Shown here one piece after another: positions 62,238-64,000 of a DNA stretch of 64,000 bases. The stretch's first letter is position 1. Every line of letters starts with the position of its first letter. Under the pieces are notes generated by a model that was given only the letters and a program-made list of their open reading frames with translations, was not told the origin of the DNA and did not search any database. The DNA is taken from positions 682,001-746,000 of the forward strand of contig JAPFFF010000030.1 in the NCBI GenBank assembly GCA_039105265.1, read 5' to 3'. This stretch comes from Tritrichomonas musculus. Taxonomy: Eukaryota; Parabasalia; Tritrichomonadida; Tritrichomonadidae. The position numbers and the translations under genes are program-made.

Positions 62238-64000
62238 ATGCAAAAGCAAATAGATGAATATAAGCTTTCACCGAAAAACGAACTAATTTTACAAGACCGA
62301 ATGCATCAAGTTGATGAGTTAGAAAGGAATATTGAAGAAACGCGGCAAGTTTTTGCCAAATATATCGAAAGTGGAAATGAAATGTGCCAAAACGTAAACA
62401 AACTTGTAAAAAACTTCGAAAATCTTATAGGCCCAGACAAATCTTTAAGTCCGGTAATTAATATTCTTACAAAATTTGCGACTTTAATGACAGATCATTA
62501 CAAATTAGTTCAAGAATCAATTATTGATAAAATTGATATGTTTACAAACAGCGATATAAGACAAGCGGAAGAAGATGGAAAAGCTGCAAATAAAGAATAT
62601 TCGTCATATTCAAAACTTTTAGATTCTTATGTATCAGTTCCAACGAAAAAGCGTTCTCAAAATAACGAATTTCATGATTTACAAGCCAAATTACTCGCAC
62701 AAAATTGGATGGCCATCAAAAGCAATTTTTCATTTTCGAGAAGTCTTGGATTAATTGAACGAAAACGAGTTCTTGAAATGACATCATATGTATGTTTTTT
62801 TTAAGATATAAATACAAGAATATATTTTGTGATTAATATTACAAAATATATTTTCATTTTAAAAAAATAATCAACATCATAAGAAAAATTGAATGGTTTA
62901 TTTTTTATGATGTTTTTTTTTTTTATGTATTTATATTTTTTAATTATATATATAAATCTAACACTTAGTTTATTTTATTTGCCAATCGTTTAGGTCAATC
63001 ATTTGAGCAATGTGCCCAAGTTTATGAAAAGTCGAAAGATAGCTTCAACATCATCCAGCAGGCGCTTCCGTCCACTGTTGATGAGCTATCGGACTACAAG
63101 ATTCGCACGACGCGACTAGAGCTTTCCCTTCAAAAGTTTTTCTATCTCTATTTCAAGTCCTTCAATGAGTCGACCGTTTACGCGTCCTGCAATGACCTCA
63201 CCTATGAAGGCTTCCTGTGGCTGAAGAAGCCCAAATTCAAAAAGTGGGACAAACGATATTGTATACTAAAATACGGTTTATTTTCGGTTTTTAAGAGTAG
63301 TACGAAACCTGCCAAAACGTACAAACTTTTGTGTTCAACCGTCAAGCCGATAGAAGATTCAGAGCGTCCCTCGTGCTTCACCCTTATTTCGACCGAGTAC
63401 AAGTTCGTCTTCCAGGCGCTGACGAGCTACGATCGCGACAAGTGGATCAACATCATACAGAACAACATCGAGTGGCTTCTCGCGCGCTCCAGTCCGACGA
63501 AGAGTTCGACCACAATGAACAACGACGATGACTTTGCTAACAATCTTTTGTTGGCACGGAACACGTCGACAATCATGAACATCTGCTCGTCAATGCCGAC
63601 AAACGCAATCTGCGCGGACTGTGGCGCCAAGGCTCCGACGTGGGTGTGCATTAACTGGACGACTGTTATTTGCATTCAATGCAGCGGTGTTCACCGATAT
63701 CTGACAACGTCGGTTTCAAAAGTGAGGTCAACGACACTTGATGACATTGACGATACGACGATAGAGCTATTCAAAATCATCGGAAACCTTCACGCTAACA
63801 AAATTCTCGAAGAAAATCTGGGAAGGTCAAATGAAGGTGAAAATCAGGCGGTTACCAAAATTGGTCCTGATGCATCCAAGGAAAGCAGATGCTACTTCAT
63901 TACTCAGAAATACAAGAATCTGGCGTTCGTAAAGAAGGTTTCAATCGACGTTGAAAACGCAATTCGTTCAAATGATATCATTTCGGTTTATAGGTCAATT
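62238..64000 (+). CDS. BAR-PH-ArfGAP protein (ACAP/centaurin-beta-like), 3' end outside the window
   Basis: Exon 1 (62238-62789) encodes 184 residues of a BAR-type helical domain (VDELERNIEETRQVFAKYIES, LVKNFENLIG). Exon 2 (from 62969) continues FILFANRLGQSFEQC. A PH domain follows (YEGFLWLKKPKFKKWDKRYC through DRDKWINIIQNNIEWLL), then an ArfGAP zinc finger C-x2-C-x16-C-x2-C (CADC...CIQC) with the arginine-finger region GVHRYLTTSVSKVRSTTLDD. Such proteins bend membranes and stimulate GTP hydrolysis by Arf on endosomes or the plasma membrane. This is a host gene. From about 63000 its G+C is much higher than in exon 1. The reading frame is open to the window end. Confidence 0.85.
62790..62968 (+). 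other. spliceosomal intron with trichomonad-type borders
   Basis: The intron begins GTATGT and ends ATCTAACACTTAG, close to the fused branch-point/acceptor ACTAACACACAG known from Trichomonas. Splicing here joins codon 184 (TAT) to TTT in phase 0 and keeps the BAR domain reading (LEMTSY to FILFANRLG). The later AG at 62992-62993 would break the frame. Length is 179 bp and the interior is AT-rich. Confidence 0.8.

Overview
The window looks like nuclear DNA of a parabasalid (trichomonad) protist, closest in style to Tritrichomonas/Trichomonas. The support is: an ankyrin protein of the DUF3447 type; a protein kinase with a C-terminal region of the kinase/BspA-like leucine-rich-repeat family of these protists; very short 5' leaders with initiator-like TCA(C/T)T motifs; a 179-bp intron that starts GTATGT and ends in a fused branch-point/acceptor resembling the trichomonad motif; and large Maverick/Polinton-type elements. 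Species is not certain. All family assignments are by eye from motifs.

Layout. 1-8190: truncated, broken copy of a Polinton-like element (capsid-like gene, a 173-aa protein, fibre-like genes), visibly richer in G+C than its surroundings. 8190-9086: a mosaic of junction sequence and a packaging-ATPase remnant of another element. 9338-14739 (minus strand): an ankyrin gene whose repeats are each cut off from the next by AT-rich, roughly 25-bp minisatellite DNA. 15304-15683: a hairpin miniature inverted-repeat element. 15731-17180 and 61054-61341: the two halves of a decayed host kinase/LRR-family gene, split by the main element. 61589-61660: tRNA-Val(TAC). 62238-64000: the 5' part of a BAR-PH-ArfGAP (ACAP-like) gene with one intron.

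Main element. 17182-61053 (43.9 kb) is a whole-looking Polinton-like virus with about 263-bp terminal inverted repeats that differ at about one base, and a 5-7-bp target duplication. It does not show the protein-primed B-family polymerase of canonical Mavericks; replication is instead assigned to an 811-aa PrimPol plus superfamily-3 helicase. It carries an rve integrase, an A32/FtsK-like packaging ATPase, two tandem capsid paralogues, large fibre-like proteins, and one protein with two complete-looking Ulp1/adenain-type cysteine protease domains. Many small proteins fall into paralogue families: a MAFG-tagged set, a set with a shared N-terminal domain, a set with a shared C-terminal winged-helix-like domain, and a WIxRE set.

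The genes form modules. The left end has the 1750-aa protein, small basic proteins and the ATPase. The middle 18-kb structural module lies between two 414-bp, nearly identical inverted repeats. The right end has regulatory and replication genes, integrase and proteases. A 1.1-kb mini-element with 34-bp perfect inverted repeats sits at the end of the structural module, followed by a 41-bp tandem array. Structural-module genes have a T-tract just upstream of the ATG, whereas many right-module genes have a TCATTTTTATATA-type leader, which suggests two expression classes.
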